Shown here: positions 23,799-33,400 of the stretch, one piece after another | Layout of the letters: the number at the start of each line of letters is the position of its first letter | How positions within the stretch are numbered: the stretch's first letter is position 1 | Made by a program: the position numbers and the translations under genes | The notes under the pieces: model-generated | What the model saw: only the letters and a program-made list of their open reading frames with translations | Told to the model about the DNA's origin: nothing | The model's database searches: none | Source: Vulcanimicrobiota bacterium | Lineage (GTDB): Bacteria > Vulcanimicrobiota > JAJTBE01 | DNA: 46,875 nucleotides | Assembly (NCBI GenBank): GCA_021107945.1 | Contig: JAIORV010000120.1 | Location: 1-46,875 of the forward strand | Direction of reading: 5' to 3'

Positions 23799-26096
23799 AT
23801 AAAGAAAAATACGAAAGAAATCATTTGCCTTGTTGCTTTTGTTATCCTTCTTCTGTTTTTCTTTCGGGATCCCGTTTTTACAGGCAGGGTGTTTTTCCTT
23901 GACGATATCGAGTCACAATATTTCCCCATGCGGCATTTTCAGCACAGAATGACGGAAGCGGGCAGGATTTTTTTGTGGAACCCGTTTATCTTCTCCGGCA
24001 CTCCTTATCTTGCCGATATTCAAACCGCCCTTTTTTATCCGCCGAACTGGATATATTTCCTTATTAATCCCGCAAGGGGAATTGTATATTACATCCTGCT
24101 CCACTATTTTCTGGCAGGCTTTTTTGCATTTCTATTCCTTCGAAAACTTGATTTCGAGCGTTTCGCATGCCTTGCAGGGGCAATATTTTATGCATTTTCG
24201 GGGTTCATGATACTTCATACAATTCACCTCAACATGATTGCTGGGTATGCCTTAATTCCCCTTGCGCTTCTACTCACGCACAACCTTACAAGGAAAATCA
24301 ACCTTTTGTCGGCATCTTTATTGGGATTGGTGCTGGGAATTCATATCCTCGCAGGTGCGCCGCAAATGTCCCTATTCCTCTATATCATCGTATTCGTCTA
24401 TTTCGCTGGGCAATTGAGCGTGCGGGATCTCTTCCAAAAAAACCAAATTCGCCTGGTTGGGCTTTTCGTCCTGGCGGTGATTATATCCATATTGTTAGCG
24501 TCAATTCAGGTTGCACCTACTTTTGAATTTTACAGGAATACTTTCCGTAGCGAATCGATAAACTTCACCGACGCAACCAAAGGCTCCCTCACTTTAAAAG
24601 ACACGCTTCTCTTTGTAGTTCCCGATTATATGGGACATCCCCTCGTTACAAAAAGTTTTTCGGGAAACACGTTTTATTGGGAAGAGTGCTTTTATGTGGG
24701 AATATTTCCCCTCATATTGACATTAATCGGGATATTCATTTCACCATTGAGGGAAAAGAGAAGACTCCGGATATTTGTATTTATAGGTATTCTGGGATTT
24801 CTATTCGCACTGGGTAATAATACTCCAATCTATCTGTTTTTCTACAAATTCTTACCGTTCTTCAAATCATTCCGCGCTCCAATACGATTTCTGCTTTTCC
24901 CGCTTCTATCCATGACATACTTTATTACTCTTGCAATAGATCAATTGCCCGATGTTTATGCAAGCGTTAATAAGAAGATGAAAACTGTCACTTTTAGCAT
25001 TGTCTCCATAATGACAATTATTACCGTTGTTTTGTCGTTGTTATTGCTCAGAATTCCACATATTCCCTCAAAGGCGGGGCTCGTTTTCTTTGTAACAACA
25101 GGATTCGCCGGAATCTTCCTTGTACTTCTTAGTATATATGGAGCATTGAAAGGGAACGCCGTGAGATTCACCGCTATTGCCATTCTCGTTGTCTCCGCAT
25201 TCTCATTCGGATTTACCTGGAAACCCACCGCGCCGGGCAATTATTACGAGAAAAAAACCGCTCTTTTCGCACATCTTCAGAACAAATTTCCACCTGAAAG
25301 AGTTCATTACTATCCGCCCTTGAAATTCAAGGATACATTAAACCTGCCTTCAACGAAGAACCTGTCCAATATTATCGGGTATAATCCCCTTGCTCTCTCC
25401 CGTTATCTTGATTTTCTCATATACAGCGATTTTGAGATCCCCATCGATAACAAGCTAAAGCGCTCACTGGCAAGAAACGGCAACATCTTCGGGATGAGAA
25501 AAATTGACAACAAGATGATCGAGCTTCTTAATCTTACAATCAATTTCAGGACAGCCGACATCAAGGGGAACCTTGCAGGCGAAGCTATACCTGTCGCCGA
25601 AAGTGGGCCAAGGGCATTTGTTGTCCCGGAATACCGGGTTGTCCGGGATAAAATGAAGACCCTGGAAATACTGAGGTCTCCCGGATTTGATTACAGCAAG
25701 AAAATTCTATTGCACGAAAAACCGCAATTGAAAGGATTCGAGACAGCCGCCAAAGAGGCTTCAGCCACATCATCCAGTGACAGAGGAGTTCAGTTTGTCG
25801 AATACTCGCCCGACAGAATGAAGATCAGGGTCAATCCCACCCGTAACTGTTGGCTTTTCCTGTCCGAGATATATTACCCGGGGTGGAAAGCGAAAGTGGA
25901 CGGCGAACAGCGAAAAGTTTTCAGGGCAAATTATACATTCAGAGCAATTCCGTTGAAACGGGGAGAAAGAGAAGTCGAAGTGTATTTCAAGCCTGACAGC
26001 GTGAAGATAGGGGCATTGGTCACAGTCGCCACTTTTATCTTCCTGGTATTATCCTGGTGTTTGCCCGTGTTGATGAAAAAAGAAAATGGAAGATAG
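23799..26096 (+). CDS. YfhO-like multi-pass membrane protein, apparent ATA start
   Basis: A 765-residue membrane protein of the YfhO/GT-C-like type linked to glycan transfer. It has an N-terminal helix, then FFLDDIESQYFPM (the acidic DxxxQ-type first loop), about a dozen hydrophobic helices, and a C-terminal strand-rich domain with the family signature YYPGWKAKVDGE..FRANYTFRAIPLKRGE, plus a final helix. No ATG, GTG or TTG occurs in frame upstream of the GTG at 23889, yet the frame upstream encodes an essential-looking first helix (EIICLVAFVILLLFFF). A G6 run ends eight bases before an ATA at 23799, so I place the start there; ATT at 23793 is another option. With the GTG start, 30 residues and helix 1 would be lost. 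Confidence 0.75.
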   Translation: MKKNTKEIICLVAFVILLLFFFRDPVFTGRVFFLDDIESQYFPMRHFQHRMTEAGRIFLWNPFIFSGTPYLADIQTALFYPPNWIYFLINPARGIVYYILLHYFLAGFFAFLFLRKLDFERFACLAGAIFYAFSGFMILHTIHLNMIAGYALIPLALLLTHNLTRKINLLSASLLGLVLGIHILAGAPQMSLFLYIIVFVYFAGQLSVRDLFQKNQIRLVGLFVLAVIISILLASIQVAPTFEFYRNTFRSESINFTDATKGSLTLKDTLLFVVPDYMGHPLVTKSFSGNTFYWEECFYVGIFPLILTLIGIFISPLREKRRLRIFVFIGILGFLFALGNNTPIYLFFYKFLPFFKSFRAPIRFLLFPLLSMTYFITLAIDQLPDVYASVNKKMKTVTFSIVSIMTIITVVLSLLLLRIPHIPSKAGLVFFVTTGFAGIFLVLLSIYGALKGNAVRFTAIAILVVSAFSFGFTWKPTAPGNYYEKKTALFAHLQNKFPPERVHYYPPLKFKDTLNLPSTKNLSNIIGYNPLALSRYLDFLIYSDFEIPIDNKLKRSLARNGNIFGMRKIDNKMIELLNLTINFRTADIKGNLAGEAIPVAESGPRAFVVPEYRVVRDKMKTLEILRSPGFDYSKKILLHEKPQLKGFETAAKEASATSSSDRGVQFVEYSPDRMKIRVNPTRNCWLFLSEIYYPGWKAKVDGEQRKVFRANYTFRAIPLKRGEREVEVYFKPDSVKIGALVTVATFIFLVLSWCLPVLMKKENGR

Positions 26097-26228
26097 AATA
26101 TAGAAAATGGAAGTTGGAGATTAGGCTATTTCTAATAAGTATTGTCCTTTTTGATCTGCGGCGAGACGCCGCAGCTACCGAGATTATAAATAATTGTGGG
26201 GGTGGCGTCCCGCCGCCCAAATACCAAG
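26097..26228. repeat. Palindromic repeat with 'gcggcg' arms
   Basis: TGCGGCGAGACGCCGCA (26157-26173) is a perfect 7-bp stem with a three-base loop. It is followed by gtggcgtcccgccgccc (26202-26218), a second GC-rich hairpin. They lie between the YfhO-like gene and the 381-bp element and might terminate or stabilise the upstream transcript; no T-run follows. Confidence 0.55.
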
Positions 26229-26609
26229 AAATTATTTGGGTGCATTTACTTTTTGTCAAAGGTTCAAGCGTAATTATTCAGTCTCCCAAGGCTTCTTGTC
26301 CTTCTGAGCGAATCAAGAAAGACTTGAGTATGTCATTCTGAGCGGATCACGAGAGAATAACTTTACTTCTATGATTTTCTCAAAGACGGGATTACCTTGA
26401 TCTACGAGGATTAACACAGCGAAGAATCTCAACCCCCGTGGCATGGAGGAGCAAGTATTAATAAGAATGATTGTTGTGAGGAGAACCCGGGAGAGGAGAT
26501 CCTTCGCTGATTTATACATCGGAGGCAAGCTTTGTGAAAGAATGACATGGTGGTGGGATCTGAATAGTAATAAATATTTTGACAGGAAACATGTGCACCC
26601 GAATTATTT
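26229..26609. mobile_element. 381-bp non-autonomous element with terminal inverted repeats (copy B)
   Basis: The left end aaattatttgggtgcattta (26229 on, through ttttgtcaaa at 26260) and the right end tttgacaggaaacatgtgca (26578 on, through attattt at 26609) are inverted copies matching at about 24 of 32 positions. No transposase lies inside. The right half (26440-26609) is found inverted at 33845-34162, and inner blocks recur at 20691-21010. The remaining 26610-26805 has no recognisable gene. Confidence 0.65.
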
Positions 26610-26805
26610 TGTAGAAATTGCTTAGAGGTGAGGGTCTCGAAAAAATGGGATATTTAAGGAAACGGAAGGAGGCACAACATATACCCGCTCCTTGCCAAAA
26701 ACAGGTCGCCGCCCCCCTTCTTTTGCAGTGACAGGCCTGAACAAATACAATTATTTTTATATAAAAAAAAGGATTCAGGGAATAATGTGTTAATTATGTA
26801 ATTTG

Positions 26806-26828
26806 ACCAATCGGTTAAACCGAATGGT
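26806..26828 (+). promoter_or_regulatory. TetR operator upstream of the efflux operon
   Basis: ACCAATCGGTTAAACCGAAT then GGT forms a 23-base palindrome around a central A with only one mismatched pair. Size, symmetry and ACCG/CGGT cores are typical of TetR-family operators. It sits 28 bases before the preferred TetR start, so the repressor probably controls itself and the pump genes downstream. Confidence 0.75.
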
Positions 26829-26856
26829 TAATTGCATGAAGGAAAGTGATTCTACA

Positions 26857-27477
26857 ATGTCTCGTGATTTAGAGAGTAAGGAGCCGGGAGTAAAGGAAAA
26901 AATAATTAAATCTGCAAGATTGCTTTTTTCCGAGAAAGGTTATCATGGAACATCTGTGCAGGATATAGCCGGAAGCGCAGGAGTAAACAAGTCAATGTTG
27001 TTTTATTACTTCACCACCAAGCAGAACCTGTACCTGAGCATTCTGACAGACATGTTCGAAAGCACCGGATTAAGGATTCGGAAGGAAATCGAATCGGCGG
27101 AAGGATGTCTGGAGAGGTTAAGAAAAGCTGTCGGCGCTTACGCATATTCATTTGTAGAAGGAAGACACACGGCAAGGATGTTTTTATATTCATATCTGGG
27201 ACTTGGTCCCGAGTTTCCCGTACCCCTTGAAGAAGCCTTTGAGCAACAACGACAGCCTCTTGTTTCCGTTCTTGAAGAAGGAGTGAAAAAGGGGATATTC
27301 AAAAAAATGGATTGTAAGTTTATGGCGCAAGCGATAGTAGGCATGCTCAATATTTTATTTAAGATGCCCTGTCAGATGCAAAATGAATTATCTGATGATG
27401 AAATATTGAAGTATGTGCTTGATCTAATCGAAAACGGCATATTGGGCGGGAGAGTAACAGATGAAGAAGTTATTTAA
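26857..27477 (+). CDS. TetR/AcrR-family transcriptional repressor
   Basis: A 206-residue TetR-family regulator. The N-terminal helix-turn-helix is clear: IIKSARLLFSEKGYHGTSVQ then DIAGSAGVNKSMLFYYFTTK, the latter ending in the recognition helix. The C-terminal ligand domain is helical and of usual length. Of three in-frame starts (TTG 26803, ATG 26836, ATG 26857) I prefer 26857, which has AAGGA upstream; 26803 lies in the operator. Its 3' end overlaps the tolC-like gene by 17 bases, so all four genes form one operon. It should respond to a pump substrate. Confidence 0.9.
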   Translation: MSRDLESKEPGVKEKIIKSARLLFSEKGYHGTSVQDIAGSAGVNKSMLFYYFTTKQNLYLSILTDMFESTGLRIRKEIESAEGCLERLRKAVGAYAYSFVEGRHTARMFLYSYLGLGPEFPVPLEEAFEQQRQPLVSVLEEGVKKGIFKKMDCKFMAQAIVGMLNILFKMPCQMQNELSDDEILKYVLDLIENGILGGRVTDEEVI

Positions 27478-28969
27478 GTTTCCAACAGCATTATCAATTA
27501 TACTTGTTATTATCATGCTTACAACAATGCCGACATTTGCCGGTGAGATTAAGAACGCTCCCACAAAGATAAAAAAGATAAAAAAATCAAGCAAGCAAAC
27601 AACAAAAGCCAGTACAAAAGGCAAAAAAGCAAAAAAATCTAAAAAGCAAGGTTGCGGGAAGACCCCCTTGAAAAAGGAGGTCGAGGAAAAACAGCCTGTC
27701 AGGAATGTAAATTTCAAAGTAAATCCGGAAGAAACCTGTGTTCCTTTAAAATTAAACCTTGATAAATGTGTCAAGCTTGCTCTTGAAAGTCATCCTGACA
27801 TAAAGATCGCAAGGGCAAAAGTTGATTACGCCCGCGGGCAGTATAATGAGACAAAAAGCTCATATAATATGAAATTCGACCTCCAGGGAGGATACATGAG
27901 GATGGATCCTGTATCGAAAGTCAATGTGGGAAAAACTACAATTAAATTGGGCGATGAGAATAATTTTTCCGGAAAAGCAATTCTTGAGAAAGTCATCACC
28001 ACATTCGGGAATCTGGAAAACCTGATTGCCGCCTCCGCCCTCAATATTCTTTCAGCCGAGGAGAACTATCTGAAAACCCGTCAGGATGTTCTTTTCACCG
28101 TAAAAAAGAATTATTTTAATGTTCTTCGAACTGCGGGTAGGACGAGAATTACCCGTGAAAACCTGGACATTGTGAGACAACAGTTAAAGATTACAAATGA
28201 TATGTATGATGCCGGGATAGTCCCCCTGTTTGAGATAGTTCAGAATAAGCTCTACCTTTCACGTTCAAGACAGGCGCTCACATCAGCGGAGAAAAGTCAC
28301 AAGATTGCCATTTCAGCTTTGCTGGAGTCACTCAAACTTGATATTAACCTGCCTGTAAAGTTGAATAAGAAGTATGATTATCGGCCTATAAAGGTTGACT
28401 TGAAGAAAGCGCAGGAATTGGCCCACAAGAACAGGTATGAGATAAAATCCCTGGATATAAGTTTGAAGGCGGCACAAAAGATTCTCCTGAGCGCACAGTG
28501 CGGACGCAATCCCACTCTATCATTTCAATCCACAATTGAAAATAAGACAATCAGCGGCCTGTCCACTGAGCCGACAACAGTAACATCAATGCTTGTTCTA
28601 AGCATACCGTTATCAGACGGCGGTGAATCTTATGCAAAGATTGAGCAGGCAAAAGCTTCCATAAAAGAGCTTAAGGAAACCCTGGACAAGACAACAAGAC
28701 TCATCGAATTGGAAGTGAAAAATGTTGTGTTGACAATTTGGGAGCTTGAGTCGAAACTGGATGCGGCGAGACAGGACCTTGAGACTGCACGAATTGGTTA
28801 CAACATAGCCCTTGCGAGATATGAAAACGGAATATCCACAAGCCTGGAGCTTAACAATGCAAGAAGGTTGTTGAATGAAACCAGAATTAATTATAATAAT
28901 GTGGCATACGAATATTTAATTGAACTTGCCAATCTTGAAAAAGTTACCGCTAATACCTGGAAGGAATGA
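27461..28969 (+). CDS. TolC-family outer membrane efflux protein
   Basis: A 502-residue outer-membrane channel of tripartite pumps. A signal peptide ends near TFA-GE (cleavage after residue 27). An unusual lysine-rich segment follows (about residues 30-73, with STKGKKAKKSKKQ). Two OEP repeats come next: LNLDKCVKLALESHPDIKIA to about 290, and KKAQELAHKNRYEIKSLDIS to the end. Long coiled helices such as TRITRENLDIVRQQLKITND and ETLDKTTRLIELEVKNVVL fit the periplasmic barrel. The gene overlaps tetR and is followed by the adaptor gene after a short palindromic repeat. Confidence 0.92.
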   Translation: MKKLFKFPTALSIILVIIMLTTMPTFAGEIKNAPTKIKKIKKSSKQTTKASTKGKKAKKSKKQGCGKTPLKKEVEEKQPVRNVNFKVNPEETCVPLKLNLDKCVKLALESHPDIKIARAKVDYARGQYNETKSSYNMKFDLQGGYMRMDPVSKVNVGKTTIKLGDENNFSGKAILEKVITTFGNLENLIAASALNILSAEENYLKTRQDVLFTVKKNYFNVLRTAGRTRITRENLDIVRQQLKITNDMYDAGIVPLFEIVQNKLYLSRSRQALTSAEKSHKIAISALLESLKLDINLPVKLNKKYDYRPIKVDLKKAQELAHKNRYEIKSLDISLKAAQKILLSAQCGRNPTLSFQSTIENKTISGLSTEPTTVTSMLVLSIPLSDGGESYAKIEQAKASIKELKETLDKTTRLIELEVKNVVLTIWELESKLDAARQDLETARIGYNIALARYENGISTSLELNNARRLLNETRINYNNVAYEYLIELANLEKVTANTWKE

Positions 28970-28975
28970 TCCCTC

Positions 28976-29001
28976 ACGTAGCGCGGGTTTTTAAACCCGC
29001 T
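28976..29001. repeat. 'acgtagcgcgggtttttaaa' palindromic repeat inside the efflux operon
   Basis: Sequence acgtagcgcgggtttttaaa then cccgct: GCGGG pairs with CCCGC around tttttaaa. Identical palindromes occur at 46464 and 46506 and a compensated variant at 16932. It lies six bases after the tolC stop and before the adaptor ribosome site AAGGAG, where a transcript hairpin could tune expression. Confidence 0.8.
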
Positions 29002-29042
29002 GAAGACCTGTTTTAAAGTTATCATTAAGGAGAGAATGGTGG

Positions 29043-30485
29043 ATGAAGAAATATAAAGCTAATACAATTCCGGCATTTATTTTAATTATATTTGCTTTTG
29101 TTTTTTGCTGTGGATGTCAGAAAAAAGAAGAGGTTAAAATCGAAAAGAAAAAGAACCTGATAAGACTTTCCAGGCTAAAAGAAGGAAAAATCGATAAGGA
29201 GATCACGTTCACCGGGACTTTAATATCCAAAAACGAGGTGAGTTTGATTTCCAAAATAGCCGGGAGAGTTGAGGCCGTCTATGTTGAAGAAGGGGACAAG
29301 GTCAGCAAGGGGCAGCTATTGATAAAGCTCGAAGATAAAGAGATGATGGCGCAATTGGAACAAGCTGAGGCGGCGCTCCAGATGGCCGGGGCACAGACTG
29401 CACAGGCAAGGTCAAATTATGGACTCACCACAGCCACAACAAACACACAGGTTGACTTCGCAAAGCAGGGCATTGACCAGGCGAGTGAAGTTGTTGAACA
29501 GGCAAAGTACAATTTCCAGAATATAAAGCTTGATTATGGCAGGACTAAAAATCTGTATGACAGAGGAGCGGTTTCGAAGCAATCCCTTGACAAGGCGAAA
29601 ACAAGTTTTAATGTGGCAAAAAGCCAGGTAGAGGCGGCCCAGAGCAGACTAAGACAGGCAAGAGAAAGCTACAATCTTGCAAGGGCAAACACGAATCTGC
29701 AAGCGGTCAAAAGGGACAGCATTGCCGTTGCGGTAGCAGGCGCAGGCCAGGCCGGAGCTAATATTGACTATATCGAGACTTTATTAAGCTATACAAGAAT
29801 TCGTTCTCCTATCAACGGTGTTGTGACATGGAGAAATACCGAGCCGGGACAACTCCTTGCACCGGGAGATAAAAAATCGGCAATTTTAATAACCGACAAT
29901 TCAATTTTGCATGTTGAAGCCGATGTGCCCGAATCAGAAGTGTTTGGCTTGAGAGAGGGCGAAAAGGGTGAGATTTTTGTGGATTCCGTATCAAGCAAGC
30001 CTTTTATAGGAAAAATTAAGACAATTATCCCATCCGCGGATCCCGGGTCAAGGACTTTCCGCGTCAAGATTGCAATTCCCAATAAGAAAGGCGTTCTCAA
30101 AAACGGAATGTCCGCAACTGCGAAATTCGGCACAGCAAAGATGAAAGGGATAGTAGTCCCGCGGCACTGGCTCATGCAAATAGAAGGTGAATATTATCTT
30201 TCAATCGTCACGCCGGAGAAGACCCTGAAGAGGAAAAAGGTTGAAGTTGACTATATAAGCGAGGAGAATGCCCTGATTTCCGGTAAAATAAAACCTGATG
30301 AAGAGGTAATAACAACCGGGCAGGAGATGTTGAAAGACGGCGATCCTGTCGAAGTATCAGGGTATGATGATGAAGAAAAAAAATCACCCCGGGCTTCGGC
30401 CGGGAAAGAGAAAGCGGACGAAAAGAGCGAGCCGCCTCCTTCAATTGAGCCTGAGGAAATGAAAAAAAAGAGTGATCTGCAGTGA
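29043..30485 (+). CDS. RND efflux periplasmic adaptor lipoprotein (HlyD/MexA type)
   Basis: A 480-residue membrane fusion protein linking the RND pump to the TolC channel. The leader ends in a lipobox (FCCGC, Cys at about 27), so it is anchored to the inner membrane. The biotinyl-lipoyl halves are LISKIAGRVEAVYVEEGDKV and YTRIRSPINGVVTWRNTEPG, flanking a long alpha-hairpin (about residues 95-245, ARSNYGLTTATTNTQVDFAK and similar). A beta-barrel (ILHVEADVPESEVFGLREGE) and membrane-proximal domain follow. The acidic C-terminal tail (KSEPPPSIEPEEMKKKS) is longer than usual. AAGGAG lies nine bases before the ATG. The end overlaps the pump gene by four bases. Confidence 0.93.
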   Translation: MKKYKANTIPAFILIIFAFVFCCGCQKKEEVKIEKKKNLIRLSRLKEGKIDKEITFTGTLISKNEVSLISKIAGRVEAVYVEEGDKVSKGQLLIKLEDKEMMAQLEQAEAALQMAGAQTAQARSNYGLTTATTNTQVDFAKQGIDQASEVVEQAKYNFQNIKLDYGRTKNLYDRGAVSKQSLDKAKTSFNVAKSQVEAAQSRLRQARESYNLARANTNLQAVKRDSIAVAVAGAGQAGANIDYIETLLSYTRIRSPINGVVTWRNTEPGQLLAPGDKKSAILITDNSILHVEADVPESEVFGLREGEKGEIFVDSVSSKPFIGKIKTIIPSADPGSRTFRVKIAIPNKKGVLKNGMSATAKFGTAKMKGIVVPRHWLMQIEGEYYLSIVTPEKTLKRKKVEVDYISEENALISGKIKPDEEVITTGQEMLKDGDPVEVSGYDDEEKKSPRASAGKEKADEKSEPPPSIEPEEMKKKSDLQ

Positions 30486-33400
30486 ATATATTCAGTTCAT
30501 CGGTAAAACGCCCAACATCAGTAGCTGTGATAATTTTAGCTATTATAGCTATTGCATTTGTTTTTGTTTCCCGTTTAAATATCGAGGCTTTTCCACAGAT
30601 TGACATACCGGTTATATCCGTCACAACAACCTATAAGGGCGCAGGTCCCGAGGAAGTGGAAGATCAGATTACAATTCCCATAGAAGAAGCTGTCGGAAGC
30701 ATAAGTAACATTGAAGAGATTGAATCATCGTCTTCCCAGAATCTTTCGATTGTAGTCGTGCGGTTTCATTATGGAACAAATATGAATACGGCGGCGGCGG
30801 ATGTTCGCGAGAAGCTGGATCGCGCCAAGAAGGATCTTCCCGAGGAAGCCGAGGATCCCGTGATTGGGAAAGCCGACCCTGCAGACAGGCCTGTAGTGCA
30901 GCTTGCAATGACATCCAAAACAGGCGACATGAGAAGACTCAGGTCACTTGCGGATAATGAAGTCAAGAAGGAGCTTGAAAAAATTGGCGGTGTTTCCTCC
31001 GTTAAAGTATCCGGCGGAATGGAAAGGGCGATCCTGGTCAAGGTTGACAGGGATAAACTGTCGGCGTTATCTATCCCGGTCAACAAGGTTGTAAGCGCAG
31101 TGGCGAAAGAGAATGCGAATACTCCTCTGGGAAGAATAACCGCAAGCAATCTCGAATTCGGTGTTCGTTCCATGGGTGAGTTGAAATCGCCCGAAGATTT
31201 CAAAGACATCCTGGTTGGCATGGTTAATGGAAAGTCTATCTTCCTGAAAGATGTTGCAGTTATTAAAGACAGTCACAAGGAAGTTCGAAAAATCTCACGG
31301 TATAACGGTAAGCAATCCGTGACAATCGTAGTGAAGAAAAACAGGGATGCAAACATTGTCGTCATTGCAGAAGATGTAAAAAAAATAGTAAAGAAAATTA
31401 ACAAGAATCTCCCCGAAGGCTTTATCCTGAAAGTTGCCTATGATCAATCGACATTTATTAAAAAAGCCATAAGAAACCTTGAAGAAACAGGTATTCAGGG
31501 AGCGATTCTTGCAATTATCATCATATTAATATTCCTGGGTTCGGTTCGCTCCACCCTGGTTATCGGGTTGTCCATCCCATTCTCAGTCATCGCTACATTC
31601 CTGTTGATGTACTTTAACAATCTTACTATTAATATGATGACACTTGTGGGATTTATCCTGGCAATCGGAAACATTGTGGATGCTTCTATTGTTGTATTGG
31701 AAAATATATACAGGCACCTGGAGATGGGCAAGGAACCTGTGACTGCGGCTATTGAAGGAGCACAGGAAGTGGGAGGCGCCGTCTTCGGAGCCGCCTCCAC
31801 GACTATTATCGTATTTGTTCCCATGTTCCTCATAACCGGTTTGGCGGGACAGATTTTTACACCCCTTGCAAAGACATTCTGTTTTGCAATCTTCTGCTCA
31901 TTCATTGCGGCAGTTTCAGTCGTGCCGATGATGTCATCCCTCTTTCTAAAGGCGGAAGTGAAATCAGATGAAAATCGCAAGGGATTCTGGAACCTTTTCA
32001 GGCGGGGTTGGGATAAATTTTTTGGTCTATTGCTCAGTATTTACAAAGGTGTGCTTAAGTGGTGTATCAGTCATCGGGCAATTGTGGTGATAGTTGCAAT
32101 TGTATTATTTGTTATAAGTCTTGTGATGGGTTCTCGAATAAAAACCGCTCTCCAGGGCAAATGGGACAGGGGTGACTTTAATGTAAGCGTTGAAACACCC
32201 GTTGGAAGTTCTCTGAGCAGAACGGAAAAAGTTGTTGATGATGTTCAAAAATATATCCTGAGAGAATTCAGTCAAGAAAATAATTCAACCGTTACAAACA
32301 TAGGACAGGGTCCGTCGGGCAGCCAGGGAGCGGGAAGCACGTTCTCCGTTGAAAGTCCCCGGTTGGGCGGTTTCACGGTATCACTTGTGGATGCAGAAGA
32401 AAGAACCCGTTCCGTGTATGAAGTCCAGGATATTGTTACCGCTAAATTCAAAAATTACCCGGGAGCGAAGATCAAGGTTGAAGAATTATTCTCCATATCC
32501 GGTAAAAAGCCCGTGGAAATTCTCATAAGAGGGAACAACCTTGACAAGCTTTCTGAGCTTGCAACAAATATCATGAATAAGCTGGAAAAAGTAGAAGGGC
32601 TTAAAAATATTGATCTCAATTTCCGTCCCGGCGCGCCGGAGTATAAGATTCGTATTGACAGGAAGAAAGTTGCCGACCTGGGAATGGGCTCGGCGGAAAT
32701 TGCACGGATTCTGCGAATACTTTTATCTGAGGATAGGGTCAGCACTTTCCGTGAGGAGGGGAACGAATATGATATTTTCGTTCAACTTCCGGAAAAACAG
32801 AGAAACAGCATAGACAAGCTTGGAAGCCTGAAGATTGTTACTCCCGCCGGGAAACAGGTTCCCCTGAAAGAAATCGCAAAGATTACACCCAGCTTCGGTC
32901 CCAGCAGTATCACCAGAAGAGACAGGTCCCGATATGTATCTGTTCAGGCGGATATCAGTGGAGACAGGGCTCTGTCCCAGGTTATCGGAGACGTTATACC
33001 CATTATCAAGGAAGAAAAATTTCCCACGGGGTACAACTGGATTCTTGCCGGGGAGGAGCAGAAAAGGCAGGAAATATTCGGTGAGATGTTCCAGGTGTTA
33101 TTCCTTGCAATCATATTTGTATATGTTTTCCTTGCGGTTCAATTTGAATCGTTTATCCACCCCTTCACCATCATGGTGGCAGTGCCCCTGGAGTTGATAG
33201 GAGTGTTTGGTGCGCTCTATATAACCGGGCAGACAATGACAATGTTTGCCTTGCTGGGAATTATCATGTTGGTGGGAATCGTGGTATCCAATGCTATTGT
33301 CTTACTTGATTATATTCTGTCCAGGAAGAGGGCGGGAATGTCCACGAGGGAGGCGATTATGGAGGCAGCTCCATTGAGACTTCGCCCCATTATGATGACT

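Noticed and set aside
26443-26625. 60-residue frame inside the 381-bp element
   Set aside because: No ribosome site, no family features, and the frame is not kept in the other two copies.
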